Source: Pseudomonadota bacterium (GTDB lineage Bacteria > Pseudomonadota > Gammaproteobacteria > Steroidobacterales > Woeseiaceae). Taken from it: a stretch of DNA of 39,200 nt. Of the stretch, positions 1 through 8,131 are shown in pieces. The stretch covers positions 1 through 39,200 of the forward strand of contig JACZSM010000024.1 of the NCBI GenBank assembly GCA_022574185.1, given 5' to 3'. The stretch's first letter is position 1; each line of letters opens with the position of its first letter. A program made the position numbers and the translations under genes. The notes beneath the pieces are model-generated. The model ran no database searches. It saw only the letters and a list, made by a program, of their open reading frames with translations, and was not told the origin of the DNA.

Positions 1-50
1 GCGATAAATCGGAGGCGTTCTTCCACGATATTACACTCCTTCCAAGGCAT
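1..50 (-). CDS. IS481-family transposase, N-terminal fragment (cut by window edge)
   Basis: Only the first 17 residues are present. They read MPWKECNIVEERLRFIA, the characteristic start of a large group of IS481-family transposases, in which a helix-turn-helix domain and then a DDE (rve) integrase domain follow. The ATG is at 50-48, with a Shine-Dalgarno-like GGAGAAGG about 5 bases upstream on the minus strand (plus 55-62). The gene continues outside the window, so whether it is intact is unknown. Confidence 0.75.
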   Translation of the reverse strand, partial: MPWKECNIVEERLRFI

Positions 51-56
51 GGCACC

Positions 57-75
57 TTCTCCCGCAAAGGGAGAA
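57..75 (-). promoter_or_regulatory. Hairpin over the transposase ribosome-binding site
   Basis: A perfect 7-bp stem (TTCTCCC/GGGAGAA, loop of 5) lies directly upstream of the transposase ATG. On the minus strand its 3' arm contains the GGGAGAA that forms most of the Shine-Dalgarno sequence. In RNA copied from an outside promoter this would hide the ribosome-binding site, a known way in which IS elements limit transposase expression. The structure is seen; the function is inferred. Confidence 0.45.
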
Positions 76-217
76 AGTGTTACCCATGTCTCCGGTAGGA
101 TGTGTTACCTATGTGTCGGGTAGGTCATAAATGCAGCAATTATTGCGATTTGCCGCCGGCAATTGCGATACGACAGCAAAATGCCTGATTTATTTGGGAA
201 AACAGGCGTTGCACCGG

Positions 218-246
218 TTGTTTCTTGCCATGCGGCTATATAGAAT
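218..246 (+). promoter_or_regulatory. Possible sigma70 promoter for infC
   Basis: TTGTTT (218-223) and TAGAAT (241-246) are separated by 17 bases. The -10 matches consensus at 5 of 6 positions, the -35 only at 3 of 6. The IS end separates infC from anything upstream, so a local promoter would be needed. Nothing else recognisable was found between 128 and 310. Confidence 0.3.
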
Positions 247-323
247 CGCATTCCCGCACCTGCTGCGGCGCCTGACCGCGCGAAGTAGCTGTTGGGACCT
301 GATTTTTACTGGAGGATCCAAGG

Positions 324-842
324 ATCGCAAGTTCCAAGCGCGTACGACGCAACGAGGAAATAGAAGCCGCGGAAGTGCGGGTCATCGATGCGGAAGGTGA
401 ACAGGCTGGGGTAATGTCGCTAGCCAATGGGATAGAACTGGCCAAAGATGTAGGCCTGGATCTGGTCGAAGTTGCGCCAACGGCAGAGCCTCCGGTATGC
501 CGCGTGATGGACTTCGGCAAATACCTGTTTGAGCAGAACAAGAAAGCTCAATCCGCCAAACGCAAACAAAAGCACGTCCATGTAAAAGAGATTAAGTTTC
601 GTCCGGGTACGGACGAAGGCGATTACCAGATCAAGCTGCGCAAGCTCATGGAATTTCTGGAGTTCGGTGATAAAACCAAGATCACCTTGAGATTCAGAGG
701 CCGGGAGATGGCGCACCAGGAACTGGGTGCCGAATTGCTGGCCAGGGTCCGCGAGGACCTGAAAGATTATGGGGTCATTGAGCAGATGCCGCAAATAGAA
801 GGACGGCAGATGATCATGGTGATGGCGCCCAAGAAGAAGTGA
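324..842 (+). CDS. infC: Translation initiation factor IF-3, AUC start codon
   Basis: IF-3 binds the 30S subunit and rejects initiation on non-AUG codons and mismatched tRNAs. The protein is 172 residues when begun at ATC 324, close to the roughly 180 usual for the family. It has the N-terminal domain, a lysine-rich linker ([13 protein letters not shown]) and a C-terminal domain with [12 protein letters not shown] and [11 protein letters not shown] strong GGAGG (311-315) sits 8 bases before ATC. A GTG at 375 would remove 17 residues of the N-terminal domain and lacks an equally good ribosome site. Rare AUU/AUC/AUA starts are the known basis of IF-3 autoregulation. It heads the rpmI-rplT-pheST-ihfA block; thrS, usually directly upstream, is not seen and an IS end lies there instead. 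Confidence 0.93.
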   Translation: MASSKRVRRNEEIEAAEVRVIDAEGEQAGVMSLANGIELAKDVGLDLVEVAPTAEPPVCRVMDFGKYLFEQNKKAQSAKRKQKHVHVKEIKFRPGTDEGDYQIKLRKLMEFLEFGDKTKITLRFRGREMAHQELGAELLARVREDLKDYGVIEQMPQIEGRQMIMVMAPKKK

Positions 843-942
843 GTAACAGCCGAACACAGATCAGGCTCTGTGTGACGCATTTCCCGCCTGCAGCGGCCGA
901 TTCAATTTGGTACGTGGCATGGCCAAAAAGTGGAGATTAAAA

Positions 943-1140
943 ATGCCGAAGATGAAAACCAACCGGGGCGCTGCCAAGCGATTCCGGCGCACAGCCAAGG
1001 GTGGCTTCAAGCGAGCACAGTCCCACCTCAATCACATTCTTACTAAGAAAAAGCCGAAGCGTAAGCGCCAGCTGGGAATGACGGCGCGGATCGCTGATGC
1101 CGACTTAAAGAGCGTGCGCCGCATGCTCCCTTACAGTTAA
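943..1140 (+). CDS. rpmI: 50S ribosomal protein L35
   Basis: L35 is a small basic protein of the large ribosomal subunit. Started at ATG 943 it has 65 residues, the usual family length, begins [14 protein letters not shown] and ends in the conserved basic stretch around [13 protein letters not shown] at 932-935 is 7 bases upstream; an in-frame earlier start would add 12 non-conserved residues. The 100-base gap after infC is where L20-dependent translational repression of rpmI-rplT acts in E. coli; whether the same pseudoknot forms here was not determined. Confidence 0.95.
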   Translation: MPKMKTNRGAAKRFRRTAKGGFKRAQSHLNHILTKKKPKRKRQLGMTARIADADLKSVRRMLPYS

Positions 1141-1154
1141 GAGGGGATTGAGAC

Positions 1155-1520
1155 ATGGCACGGGTAAAACGTGGCGTCACAACCAAAGCACGCCATAAGA
1201 AAGTCCTCGACAAAGCAAAGGGCTACTATGGCGCACGCAGCAAACTATTTAAGACCGCCAAGCAGGCCGTCATCAAGGCGGGCCAGTACGCTTATCGCGA
1301 TCGCCGCCAGCGCAAACGTCAATTTCGCGCGCTTTGGATTACGCGCATCAACGCGGCGGCGCGTCTGCACGGATTGTCATATAGCCGGCTGATCAACGGC
1401 CTTAATCTGGCCAACATTGAAATCGATCGCAAAGTGTTGGCGGATATCGCCGTGCATGATCCTGACGGATTCGGTGCAATTGCTAAGCAGGCCAAGGTTG
1501 GTCTGACTCAGAGCAGCTGA
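1155..1520 (+). CDS. rplT: 50S ribosomal protein L20
   Basis: L20 binds 23S rRNA early in large-subunit assembly and in E. coli represses its own operon. The 121-residue product has the family start [16 protein letters not shown], the aromatic/basic [10 protein letters not shown] segment and the globular C-terminal half ([20 protein letters not shown]). GAGGGG (1141-1146) precedes ATG by 8 bases, and the gene follows rpmI by 14 bases, so the two are cotranscribed. Confidence 0.96.
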   Translation: MARVKRGVTTKARHKKVLDKAKGYYGARSKLFKTAKQAVIKAGQYAYRDRRQRKRQFRALWITRINAAARLHGLSYSRLINGLNLANIEIDRKVLADIAVHDPDGFGAIAKQAKVGLTQSS

Positions 1521-1570
1521 GACATCCGCTCCAGGCGCGACAATATTGTGCCGGAATTGGAGCTCATCCT

Positions 1571-2554
1571 ATGCAAGGTCTGAGTGAGCTGTTGCGACTG
1601 GCGGCGTCGGAAATCGATGCGGCCAGCGATCCTGCGGCCCTGGACAGGGTCAGGGTGGCCTATCTTGGCAAGAAAGGTGAGCTGACGGCACGCCTGAAGG
1701 CCTTGAGCGAGCTTCCCGCGGCGGAGCGCCCAGCGGCAGGCCAGGAGATCAACCGGGCCAAACAGGAGCTGCAAGGCAGCATCAACGAGCGCCGCGAATC
1801 ACTTGAAGCAGCAGTGCTGGAGGCGCAACTCGCCGGTGACGCGGTCGACGTAACGCTGCCGGGTCGCGGCTATGCAGTCGGCGGTCGCCATCCCGTGTCA
1901 CGCGCCATGGCACGCATCGAGAAAATTTTCCGCAATGCGGGCTTCGGCGTCCGCTCGGGCCCGGAAATCGAAGACGATTTCCACAACTTCACGGCGCTTA
2001 ACTTTCCTGAGAATCATCCGGCCAGAGCGTTGCACGACACGTTCTTCTTCCCCGGCGGGAAGCTTCTGCGCACCCATACGTCGCCTGTGCAGATCCGCTC
2101 CATGGTCGAAGAGGGCGTACCCATCCGTATCATTTCGACAGGGCGGGTTTACCGTTGCGATTCTGATCAGACGCACACACCGATGTTTCACCAGGTCGAA
2201 GGCCTGGTTGTTGATCGGGGTATTAGCCTCGCAAATCTGAAAGCCGTATTGCATCAATTCGTGGAGAGTTTTTTCGAACGCAAAGCCGAACTTCGATTCC
2301 GGCCGTCGTATTTCCCGTTTACCGAGCCATCGGCCGAAGTCGACGTGCTGTGGGAGGAGGGCAAGTGGCTCGAAATACTGGGTTGCGGCATGGTGCATCC
2401 CAATGTTCTTGAATCCGCCGGCGTCGATGCTGAGGAATTCACTGGCTACGCATTCGGTATGGGCATCGAACGACTGGCCATGCTGCGATACGGTGTCAAA
2501 GATTTGCGCACCTTTTTCGACAACGATCTGCGCTTTCTGCAGCAGTTCCGGTAA
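1571..2554 (+). CDS. pheS: Phenylalanine--tRNA ligase alpha subunit
   Basis: This is the catalytic subunit of the (alpha-beta)2 enzyme that charges tRNA-Phe. At 327 residues it has the same length as the E. coli protein. An N-terminal coiled-coil arm (about 1-85) is followed by the class II synthetase core: motif 1 near [14 protein letters not shown], motif 2 around [17 protein letters not shown], and motif 3 [12 protein letters not shown] near the C-terminus. GGAG (1559-1562) is 8 bases before ATG. The gene is 50 bases after rplT and 5 bases before pheT, consistent with one operon. Confidence 0.97.
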   Translation: MQGLSELLRLAASEIDAASDPAALDRVRVAYLGKKGELTARLKALSELPAAERPAAGQEINRAKQELQGSINERRESLEAAVLEAQLAGDAVDVTLPGRGYAVGGRHPVSRAMARIEKIFRNAGFGVRSGPEIEDDFHNFTALNFPENHPARALHDTFFFPGGKLLRTHTSPVQIRSMVEEGVPIRIISTGRVYRCDSDQTHTPMFHQVEGLVVDRGISLANLKAVLHQFVESFFERKAELRFRPSYFPFTEPSAEVDVLWEEGKWLEILGCGMVHPNVLESAGVDAEEFTGYAFGMGIERLAMLRYGVKDLRTFFDNDLRFLQQFR

Positions 2555-2559
2555 CAATC

Positions 2560-4938
2560 ATGAAGATCGCAGAATCCTGGTTGCGCGAGTGGGTAAATCC
2601 CGACTTAGATACTGAAACCCTGGCGCATCAATTGACGATGTCGGGGCACGAGGTCGAGGGCGTCGCATATGAAGGCGAGGGTCTCGACGGCGTGATCATC
2701 GGCGAAGTGATTGCGGTAAGCCGGCATCCCAATGCAGATCGTTTGAGTGTCTGCAAGGTGTCCACGGATGGTCGCGAGACGATTGAAGTCGTCTGTGGCG
2801 CACCCAACGTTACGGCGGGTATGAAAAGTCCGCTCGCCAGGGCCGGGATTACGCTGCCCAATGGCGTCAAACTCCGCAAGTCGAAAATACGCGGTGTTAT
2901 ATCGCACGGCATGCTTTGTTCGGCTGTTGAACTCGGCCTGGGCGATGAGTCCGATGGCATCATCGCACTGCCCGAAGACGCCCCGGTTGGTGAGTCGCTG
3001 GCCAGTTACCTCGGTTTGCCAGACGCCGTCATTGATCTGAACCTGACGCCCAATCGGGGCGACTGTTTCAGTGTCCTGGGCATTGCCAGAGACGTTGCGG
3101 CGCTGACGGCGACCGATATCAAGGACGCGACCGTGGCCAGCGTTAGCGCCACAATTGACGATACACACGCGGTCGATGTGCAACAGGCCAAGGCCTGTCC
3201 GAGCTTTGCAGGCCGCGTTATTCGCAATATTGACGCCCATGCAAAAACACCCATTTGGATGACCGAGCGCCTACGCCGGTCGGGTTTCCGCTGCATACAT
3301 CCGGTGGTCGATATTACGAACTACGTCATGCTCGAGCTTGGTCAGCCCCTGCATGCCTACGACTTGCGACTTGTTGCCGGTGCGATCTGCCCGCGGCTGG
3401 CGAAAGCAGGTGAAAAGTTGACCTTGCTGGACGACAAGGAAATCGCTGTTACCGAGGACACGTTGGTTATCAGCGACGATTCTGGCGCGATCGGACTGGC
3501 CGGGATCATGGGAGGATTGAGCACCGCTGTCAGCGACGCCACGGTTGATGTTTTCTTCGAGGCCGCATTTTGGCCGCCAGAATTCATCGTCGGTCGAGCA
3601 CGAACCTATGGTTTGCACACAGAAGCGTCACTGAGGTTTGAACGCGGTGTCGATCCGCACGGACAGGCTCGCGCCATTGAGCGAGCAACTGCATTGCTGC
3701 TTGATATATCGGGAGGTGAGGCCGGTCCACTGGTACTCACGACGAGCGACGAACATTTGCCGCAGCGCGAGACAATTCGTTTGCGCCGATCGCGGCTTGC
3801 GACACTGCTCGGCGTGAAAATTGATGACGCAATCGTTGTCGAAATTTTGCAGCGCCTGGGCCTCGACATTGTGGCTCAAGATGACGGTTGGGATGTCACA
3901 CCACCGGGTTTTCGTTTTGACATTGCGATCGAAGCAGACTTGATTGAGGAAGTCGCCCGTGTATATGGCTATGACAAAATACCCGAGACGACTGAAATTT
4001 CACAGACGGCCCTCGAAACTGTTACGGAGTCGAAAATAGGTCTGGAACCCGTGGCAGCAACACTCGTTGCGAGGGATTACCAAGAGGTTATTACCTACAG
4101 TTTTATCGATTCCGAATCCAACCGCGCATTGTCTGGCGCTGAGTCCGATTTAATATTGAGCAATCCTATTTCATCAGAGATGTCGGTAATGCGCGCATCG
4201 ATATTGCCGGGATTGTTACGCGCTGCATCGGCCAATGCAGCGCGACAGCAAGATCGTGTGCGGCTGTTTGAGATTGGTAAATCATTTCACGGGACGCTCG
4301 AAGAACCTGTAGAGATCGTTCGTATCGCCGCAATCGCGACCGGATCAGCACTGCCGGAGCAATGGGCCGCCAAGGCTCAATCTGTTGATTTTTTTGACAT
4401 AAAGTCGGATGTGGACGCAATCCTTCGCTTGGCCGGTGATGCAACCCAGCTCCACTATACCGCCGCAGATCATGCGGCTTTGCAACCAGGTCAGTCGGCC
4501 AAAATCACGCGTAACGATCAGCTTATCGGCATGATTGGCAAGCTGCATCCTCGACACGCAAAGTATTTTGACCTCAAGCGCGACGTATTCGTTTTCGAAT
4601 TAGATGCGGCTCTTGCGTTGGCATCGGCAGCACCGGAAGCGTCGCAAGTGTCGAAATATCCGTCCATTCGGCGCGATATTTCGGTGCTCGTGGACGATAA
4701 AATATCGGCCGACGATCTCATACAGACAGTGGCATCCGCAGCGCCGGATTTAATTTCAAGCGTCAGGATTTTTGACATATTTAGGGGCCCAGGAGTAGAA
4801 GCTGGGCTAAAAAGCGTAGCTTTAGGCTTGATTTTGCAGGAAACATCCCGCACCCTTACTGACGAAGATGCGGACGCTGCGATGACCGCCGCAGTACGTA
4901 AGTTGCAAGAAAAATTCGCTGCTGAGTTAAGAGAATAA
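2560..4938 (+). CDS. pheT: Phenylalanine--tRNA ligase beta subunit
   Basis: This is the partner of PheS, responsible for tRNA binding and editing of mischarged Tyr-tRNA-Phe. The 792 residues fit the long bacterial form (E. coli 795). Approximate layout: N-terminal OB-fold tRNA-binding domain (39-150, with HPNADRLSVCKV), B3/B4 editing module (210-375), B5 (400-470), a catalytically inactive synthetase-like core, and a C-terminal FDX-ACB anticodon-binding domain (about 698-791, starting near SKYPSIRRDISVLV). Only 5 bases separate it from pheS and no clear Shine-Dalgarno is visible, so translation is probably coupled. Confidence 0.97.
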   Translation: MKIAESWLREWVNPDLDTETLAHQLTMSGHEVEGVAYEGEGLDGVIIGEVIAVSRHPNADRLSVCKVSTDGRETIEVVCGAPNVTAGMKSPLARAGITLPNGVKLRKSKIRGVISHGMLCSAVELGLGDESDGIIALPEDAPVGESLASYLGLPDAVIDLNLTPNRGDCFSVLGIARDVAALTATDIKDATVASVSATIDDTHAVDVQQAKACPSFAGRVIRNIDAHAKTPIWMTERLRRSGFRCIHPVVDITNYVMLELGQPLHAYDLRLVAGAICPRLAKAGEKLTLLDDKEIAVTEDTLVISDDSGAIGLAGIMGGLSTAVSDATVDVFFEAAFWPPEFIVGRARTYGLHTEASLRFERGVDPHGQARAIERATALLLDISGGEAGPLVLTTSDEHLPQRETIRLRRSRLATLLGVKIDDAIVVEILQRLGLDIVAQDDGWDVTPPGFRFDIAIEADLIEEVARVYGYDKIPETTEISQTALETVTESKIGLEPVAATLVARDYQEVITYSFIDSESNRALSGAESDLILSNPISSEMSVMRASILPGLLRAASANAARQQDRVRLFEIGKSFHGTLEEPVEIVRIAAIATGSALPEQWAAKAQSVDFFDIKSDVDAILRLAGDATQLHYTAADHAALQPGQSAKITRNDQLIGMIGKLHPRHAKYFDLKRDVFVFELDAALALASAAPEASQVSKYPSIRRDISVLVDDKISADDLIQTVASAAPDLISSVRIFDIFRGPGVEAGLKSVALGLILQETSRTLTDEDADAAMTAAVRKLQEKFAAELRE

Positions 4939-4944
4939 TATTCA

Positions 4945-5244
4945 ATGGCACTGACAAAAGCAGATATGGCGGAATCGCTATTCAACGAACTCGGTTTGAA
5001 CAAACGAGAAGCCCGCGAATTGGTTGATATGTATTTTGAGGAGCTGCGAGCGTCGCTGGCAGTTGGGGAACAAGTCAAGCTTTCCGGTTTCGGGAACTTT
5101 GATCTTCGGGACAAAAAAGAACGACCTGGCCGTAATCCGAAAACGGGACAAGAAATCCCTATTACTGCACGCCGTGTAGTGACTTTTCGACCAGGACAAA
5201 AATTAAAGGCCCGAGTAGAGGCATATGCTGGAACCGGGGAATAA
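4945..5244 (+). CDS. ihfA: Integration host factor subunit alpha
   Basis: IHF-alpha pairs with IHF-beta to make a sequence-specific DNA-bending protein used in recombination, replication and transcription. The 99-residue product has the HU/IHF fold, the SGFGNF turn, and beta arms ending in RNPKTG, with the intercalating Pro65 that kinks DNA. It follows pheT by 6 bases, the arrangement found in E. coli and many gammaproteobacteria, and its last 20 bases overlap the next gene. The beta subunit (ihfB) is not in the window. Confidence 0.95.
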   Translation: MALTKADMAESLFNELGLNKREARELVDMYFEELRASLAVGEQVKLSGFGNFDLRDKKERPGRNPKTGQEIPITARRVVTFRPGQKLKARVEAYAGTGE

Positions 5245-5581
5245 CGACGAATTACCACCAATACCTGGCAAGCGATACTTCACGATTGGTGAAGTAAGCG
5301 ACTTATGCGCGGTTAAGCCACACGTGCTCAGATACTGGGAACAAGAGTTCCCACAACTGAAGCCCGTCAAGCGCCGCGGCAATCGTCGCTACTATCAGCG
5401 CCAGGATGTACTGATTATCCGTCAGATACGGGGCCTTCTGTATGAAGAGGGTTTCACAATTGGTGGGGCGCGTCAGCGCCTGATGGGCGATACTGCAAAG
5501 TCTGACGTCAGTCAGAGTCAGCAGATTATCAAGCAGTTACGAATAGAACTTGAACAAGTTCTGAAGATTCTGCGTCGGTAA
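5225..5581 (+). CDS. MerR-family transcriptional regulator
   Basis: This is a 118-residue DNA-binding protein with a MerR winged helix-turn-helix: [26 protein letters not shown] (about 18-43) includes the conserved RYWE, and [13 protein letters not shown] (about 50-62) is the wing. A short helical C-terminus with no cysteine-rich or drug-binding effector domain suggests a small regulator whose signal is unknown. It overlaps ihfA by 20 bases in another frame and is probably translationally coupled to it. A MerR gene directly after ihfA is common in gammaproteobacteria, but its targets are not established. Confidence 0.88.
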   Translation: MLEPGNNDELPPIPGKRYFTIGEVSDLCAVKPHVLRYWEQEFPQLKPVKRRGNRRYYQRQDVLIIRQIRGLLYEEGFTIGGARQRLMGDTAKSDVSQSQQIIKQLRIELEQVLKILRR

Positions 5582-5611
5582 CAACGTCTTTCTTCGTGCC
5601 GAGAATGCGGT

Positions 5612-5688
<77 letters not shown>

Positions 5689-5689
5689 T

Positions 5690-6934
5690 TTACGCGTTTG
5701 GCGGCGGTTTATTCGGTGGGAGTTTTCGGTCCTCGATACCGAGCAAAATAGGCTCTGCCGATTCGCGATAAATGTTGACCTTGGCGTTATAGGCAACACG
5801 ATACAAGCCGTGTTTGTCCTTGATATGCAGGCGACGAATTTTGAATTGGCCGTCGCCCGTGCTTTCGCCCGTCAGATAACACTTGATCGCGGTAACACGC
5901 TCTCCGGAAATCACCATGCCACTGAGTTTTGACAGGTTACCCTGCGCGCGCTGCAAGAATGTCACGGCATCCAGGTTCGCCTGCGTTTGCGCATGGTCTG
6001 CCGGCTCATCGTGCACGTCAGCAAGAAAATCGCCGACGAGAATCTGGCCTGGTAACGCGGCATCAATCATGCGCGCCAGTTCAATAGTAACGTCACCGAC
6101 GATAAAGTCGTGCATCGTTGGGTTCAGTCCTTCCGATTGGTGAAATTCGTAACAGCTGCTAACATGAAAACAGGCACGCAGTCGCGGCACTGACCTGACC
6201 GATGCCTTGTCCTTTGCGATCGCATTATCCGCGAGCACGATGTGCATGAAGTGATAAAGATTGACGTTTGCTTCGAGACCATCATCACGATTCCATACGT
6301 AAAAGCCATCGCCACTCGACGATCGTGCAAAGTTTATTCCTACATCCTGCTCGAGCATTTTCGCGTGCGCCGAATTCAATGAGTATGAAAGGCTGTTGAG
6401 CTGCGTCATCTGCTCAAATGGTGTCAGCAGGCTGAATCCGACGATGTCAAAGAGAGTAACGGCCCGGCTTGCAATATAGTTAATGCCGTAGCGCCGAATC
6501 ATCTTTTCGATAATCTGAGTTTCGACCGCGTGTCCAGACAGTGATTGACGCAAATAAATGGGCACCGGTTCGACGTCGAGCAGGCGCGCCACCTTCCGCA
6601 TCTGCGAATTAGATAGTTGCCGATCACCCGAGATCAGTTCGGTGATGAAACGTGGTGACACCTTGGGTGGCTGGCCATCAGGTCCCGGTGAAGTGTATTC
6701 AGCTATAGCGTAGTGAGGAACGACCATAACCAGCAGGCCACCATCGATTGATGTCCAGCAAAGGATATTGTTCTGTCCAAGACTCCAGTGCTCGTGCAAG
6801 CATTTTTCGAGGTGCACCAGGTTGCTGCGCTGACGCAGCCCCATTTCCTCGGCGAGTCCGACCAGTTGATCCAGATAGGGCGAAAAATCAGCTATACGCC
6901 GAATACTGGATTGCGAAAGATGATCAAGTTCCAT
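5690..6934 (-). CDS. Class III adenylate/guanylate cyclase-like protein
   Basis: This is a 414-residue soluble protein from ATG 6934; a TTG at 6946 is an alternative start. An N-terminal region of about 150 residues without a recognised domain precedes a class III nucleotide-cyclase fold. Asp163 in LFDIVGFS and Asp209 in SSGDGF are spaced like the two metal-binding aspartates of cyclases, and GDVTIELARMIDAALPGQI (from about 280) matches the conserved GD-x-VNLAAR segment. There the catalytic Asn is replaced by Ile284 while Arg288 is kept, so activity may be altered or lost. No membrane segment is evident. It stands alone, convergent with tRNA-Pro. A cyclic-nucleotide or regulatory role is inference. 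Confidence 0.65.
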   Translation of the reverse strand: MELDHLSQSSIRRIADFSPYLDQLVGLAEEMGLRQRSNLVHLEKCLHEHWSLGQNNILCWTSIDGGLLVMVVPHYAIAEYTSPGPDGQPPKVSPRFITELISGDRQLSNSQMRKVARLLDVEPVPIYLRQSLSGHAVETQIIEKMIRRYGINYIASRAVTLFDIVGFSLLTPFEQMTQLNSLSYSLNSAHAKMLEQDVGINFARSSSGDGFYVWNRDDGLEANVNLYHFMHIVLADNAIAKDKASVRSVPRLRACFHVSSCYEFHQSEGLNPTMHDFIVGDVTIELARMIDAALPGQILVGDFLADVHDEPADHAQTQANLDAVTFLQRAQGNLSKLSGMVISGERVTAIKCYLTGESTGDGQFKIRRLHIKDKHGLYRVAYNAKVNIYRESAEPILLGIEDRKLPPNKPPPNA

Positions 6935-7141
6935 GAATATGCCCAATGTGCCTACCGAAAGTAATCAACTCTTTGGGCTAGCGCAAGTATTATTAGAAAG
7001 TCAGCGTATCTAACTTAATTTCCAAACAATAATCCCTATCGGCAGCCATGCTAGTTTACATAAGATATGAGTGTTCAAGCTCAAAAACCGCACAGCGATA
7101 TAGCGCAATCGACTATTGGGCACTGGGTGATGAGGTAAATA

Positions 7142-8131
7142 ATGGCGATTGATGCTCCTTCAATCTCTGCAATCCAGGCGCTACGCGATTCGTTTGGCAA
7201 TGACATCTATCGCACGCCGGTGTTGCGTTGCGCAGCGATTGAAGAATTATTGGGCGGCGATACCCGGGTCTGTGCAAAAATGGAATTCCTGCAGCGCACC
7301 GGTACCTTCAAGGCACGCGGTGCCCTTGCGGTCATCAAGAGTCTCACCGCAGCGCAACTCGAAGCCGGCGTCACGGCGGTCAGTGCGGGCAACCATGCCA
7401 TTGCAACGGCGTATGCGGCCGCAATTGCGCAAACGAGCGCCAAAATCGTGATGATCAGCTCAGCGAATCCGATGCGTATTGAAGCATGCCGGTCTTACGG
7501 CGCCGAAATCGTCATGGTGGACGACGTGCACAGTGCGTTCGGCGTCGCCGAGCAGATTGAAAAAGAGGAAGGCCGATTTTTTGTCCATCCCTTCGATGGT
7601 CCTGTTATTGCAACCGGGACGGGCACGGTTGGCCTCGAGATATGTGAGCAATGCGATGACATCGATACCGTGATCATTCCTGTTGGTGGCGGTGGACTCA
7701 TCGGCGGCATGGCGAATGCAATTAGACAGCTTCGACCCAGCATCGAGATTATCGGTGTCGAGCCAGTCGGTGCGGATTCGATGCACAGAAGTTATGCAGC
7801 AGGCGAGGCGCGCTCCATCGACAAAGTGCGCACAATCGCGGACAGCCTTGGGGCACCATTCGCGTCGCCGTATTCCTTTGCGCTGTGTCGGCAAAATGTA
7901 GATAAGCTCGTGATGGTAGATGACGATCAGCTGCGCGCGTCCATGGGCTTTTTATTTCAATCGTTGAAGATCGCTGTCGAGCCGGCGTGCGCGGCGAGTA
8001 CGGCCGCACTCCTTGGGCCGCTTCGCGACGAATTAACCGGTCGTAAGATTGTTCTGACATTGTGTGGCAGCAATATTGATTGGGAAACGTTTGCCGAGCA
8101 GGCGACCTTCGAGACCGATGATGTTAGTTGA
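7142..8131 (+). CDS. Threonine/serine dehydratase-like PLP enzyme
   Basis: This is a fold-type II pyridoxal-phosphate enzyme of the tryptophan-synthase-beta superfamily. The Schiff-base Lys57 lies in GTFKARGA, the substrate loop is SAGNHA (81-86), and the phosphate-binding loop is VGGGGLIGG (181-189). At 329 residues it has only the catalytic domain and lacks the C-terminal ACT-like regulatory domain of biosynthetic IlvA, so it resembles catabolic threonine dehydratase or serine racemase; the substrate cannot be decided. GAGG (7132-7135) is 6 bases before ATG. The 3' end overlaps the next gene by 14 bases, pointing to a two-gene operon. Confidence 0.85.
   Translation: MAIDAPSISAIQALRDSFGNDIYRTPVLRCAAIEELLGGDTRVCAKMEFLQRTGTFKARGALAVIKSLTAAQLEAGVTAVSAGNHAIATAYAAAIAQTSAKIVMISSANPMRIEACRSYGAEIVMVDDVHSAFGVAEQIEKEEGRFFVHPFDGPVIATGTGTVGLEICEQCDDIDTVIIPVGGGGLIGGMANAIRQLRPSIEIIGVEPVGADSMHRSYAAGEARSIDKVRTIADSLGAPFASPYSFALCRQNVDKLVMVDDDQLRASMGFLFQSLKIAVEPACAASTAALLGPLRDELTGRKIVLTLCGSNIDWETFAEQATFETDDVS

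Larger units (their letters stand above)
1..127 (-). mobile_element. End of an IS481-family insertion sequence
   Basis: This is the upstream end of an insertion sequence that runs out of the window to the left. It holds the first codons of the transposase (to position 50), a hairpin, and two near-identical 23-bp units in direct orientation (78-100 and 103-125, both starting TGTTACC and ending GGTAGG plus one base). Read on the minus strand the end begins TGACCTACCC at about 127. Duplicated subterminal motifs of this kind are familiar from IS481-type ends. The outer boundary and any target-site duplication cannot be confirmed because the other end is missing. Confidence 0.7.

Noticed and set aside
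78..125. Start of a CRISPR array
   Set aside because: Only two 23-bp units with a 2-base gap; they are subterminal repeats of the IS end.
375..842. GTG 375 as the start of infC
   Set aside because: It would remove the first 17 residues of a conserved domain, and a far better ribosome site precedes ATC 324.
4518..5261. 247-codon open frame antisense to pheT and ihfA
   Set aside because: Serine/arginine-rich composition and no motif; both opposite genes are unquestionable.
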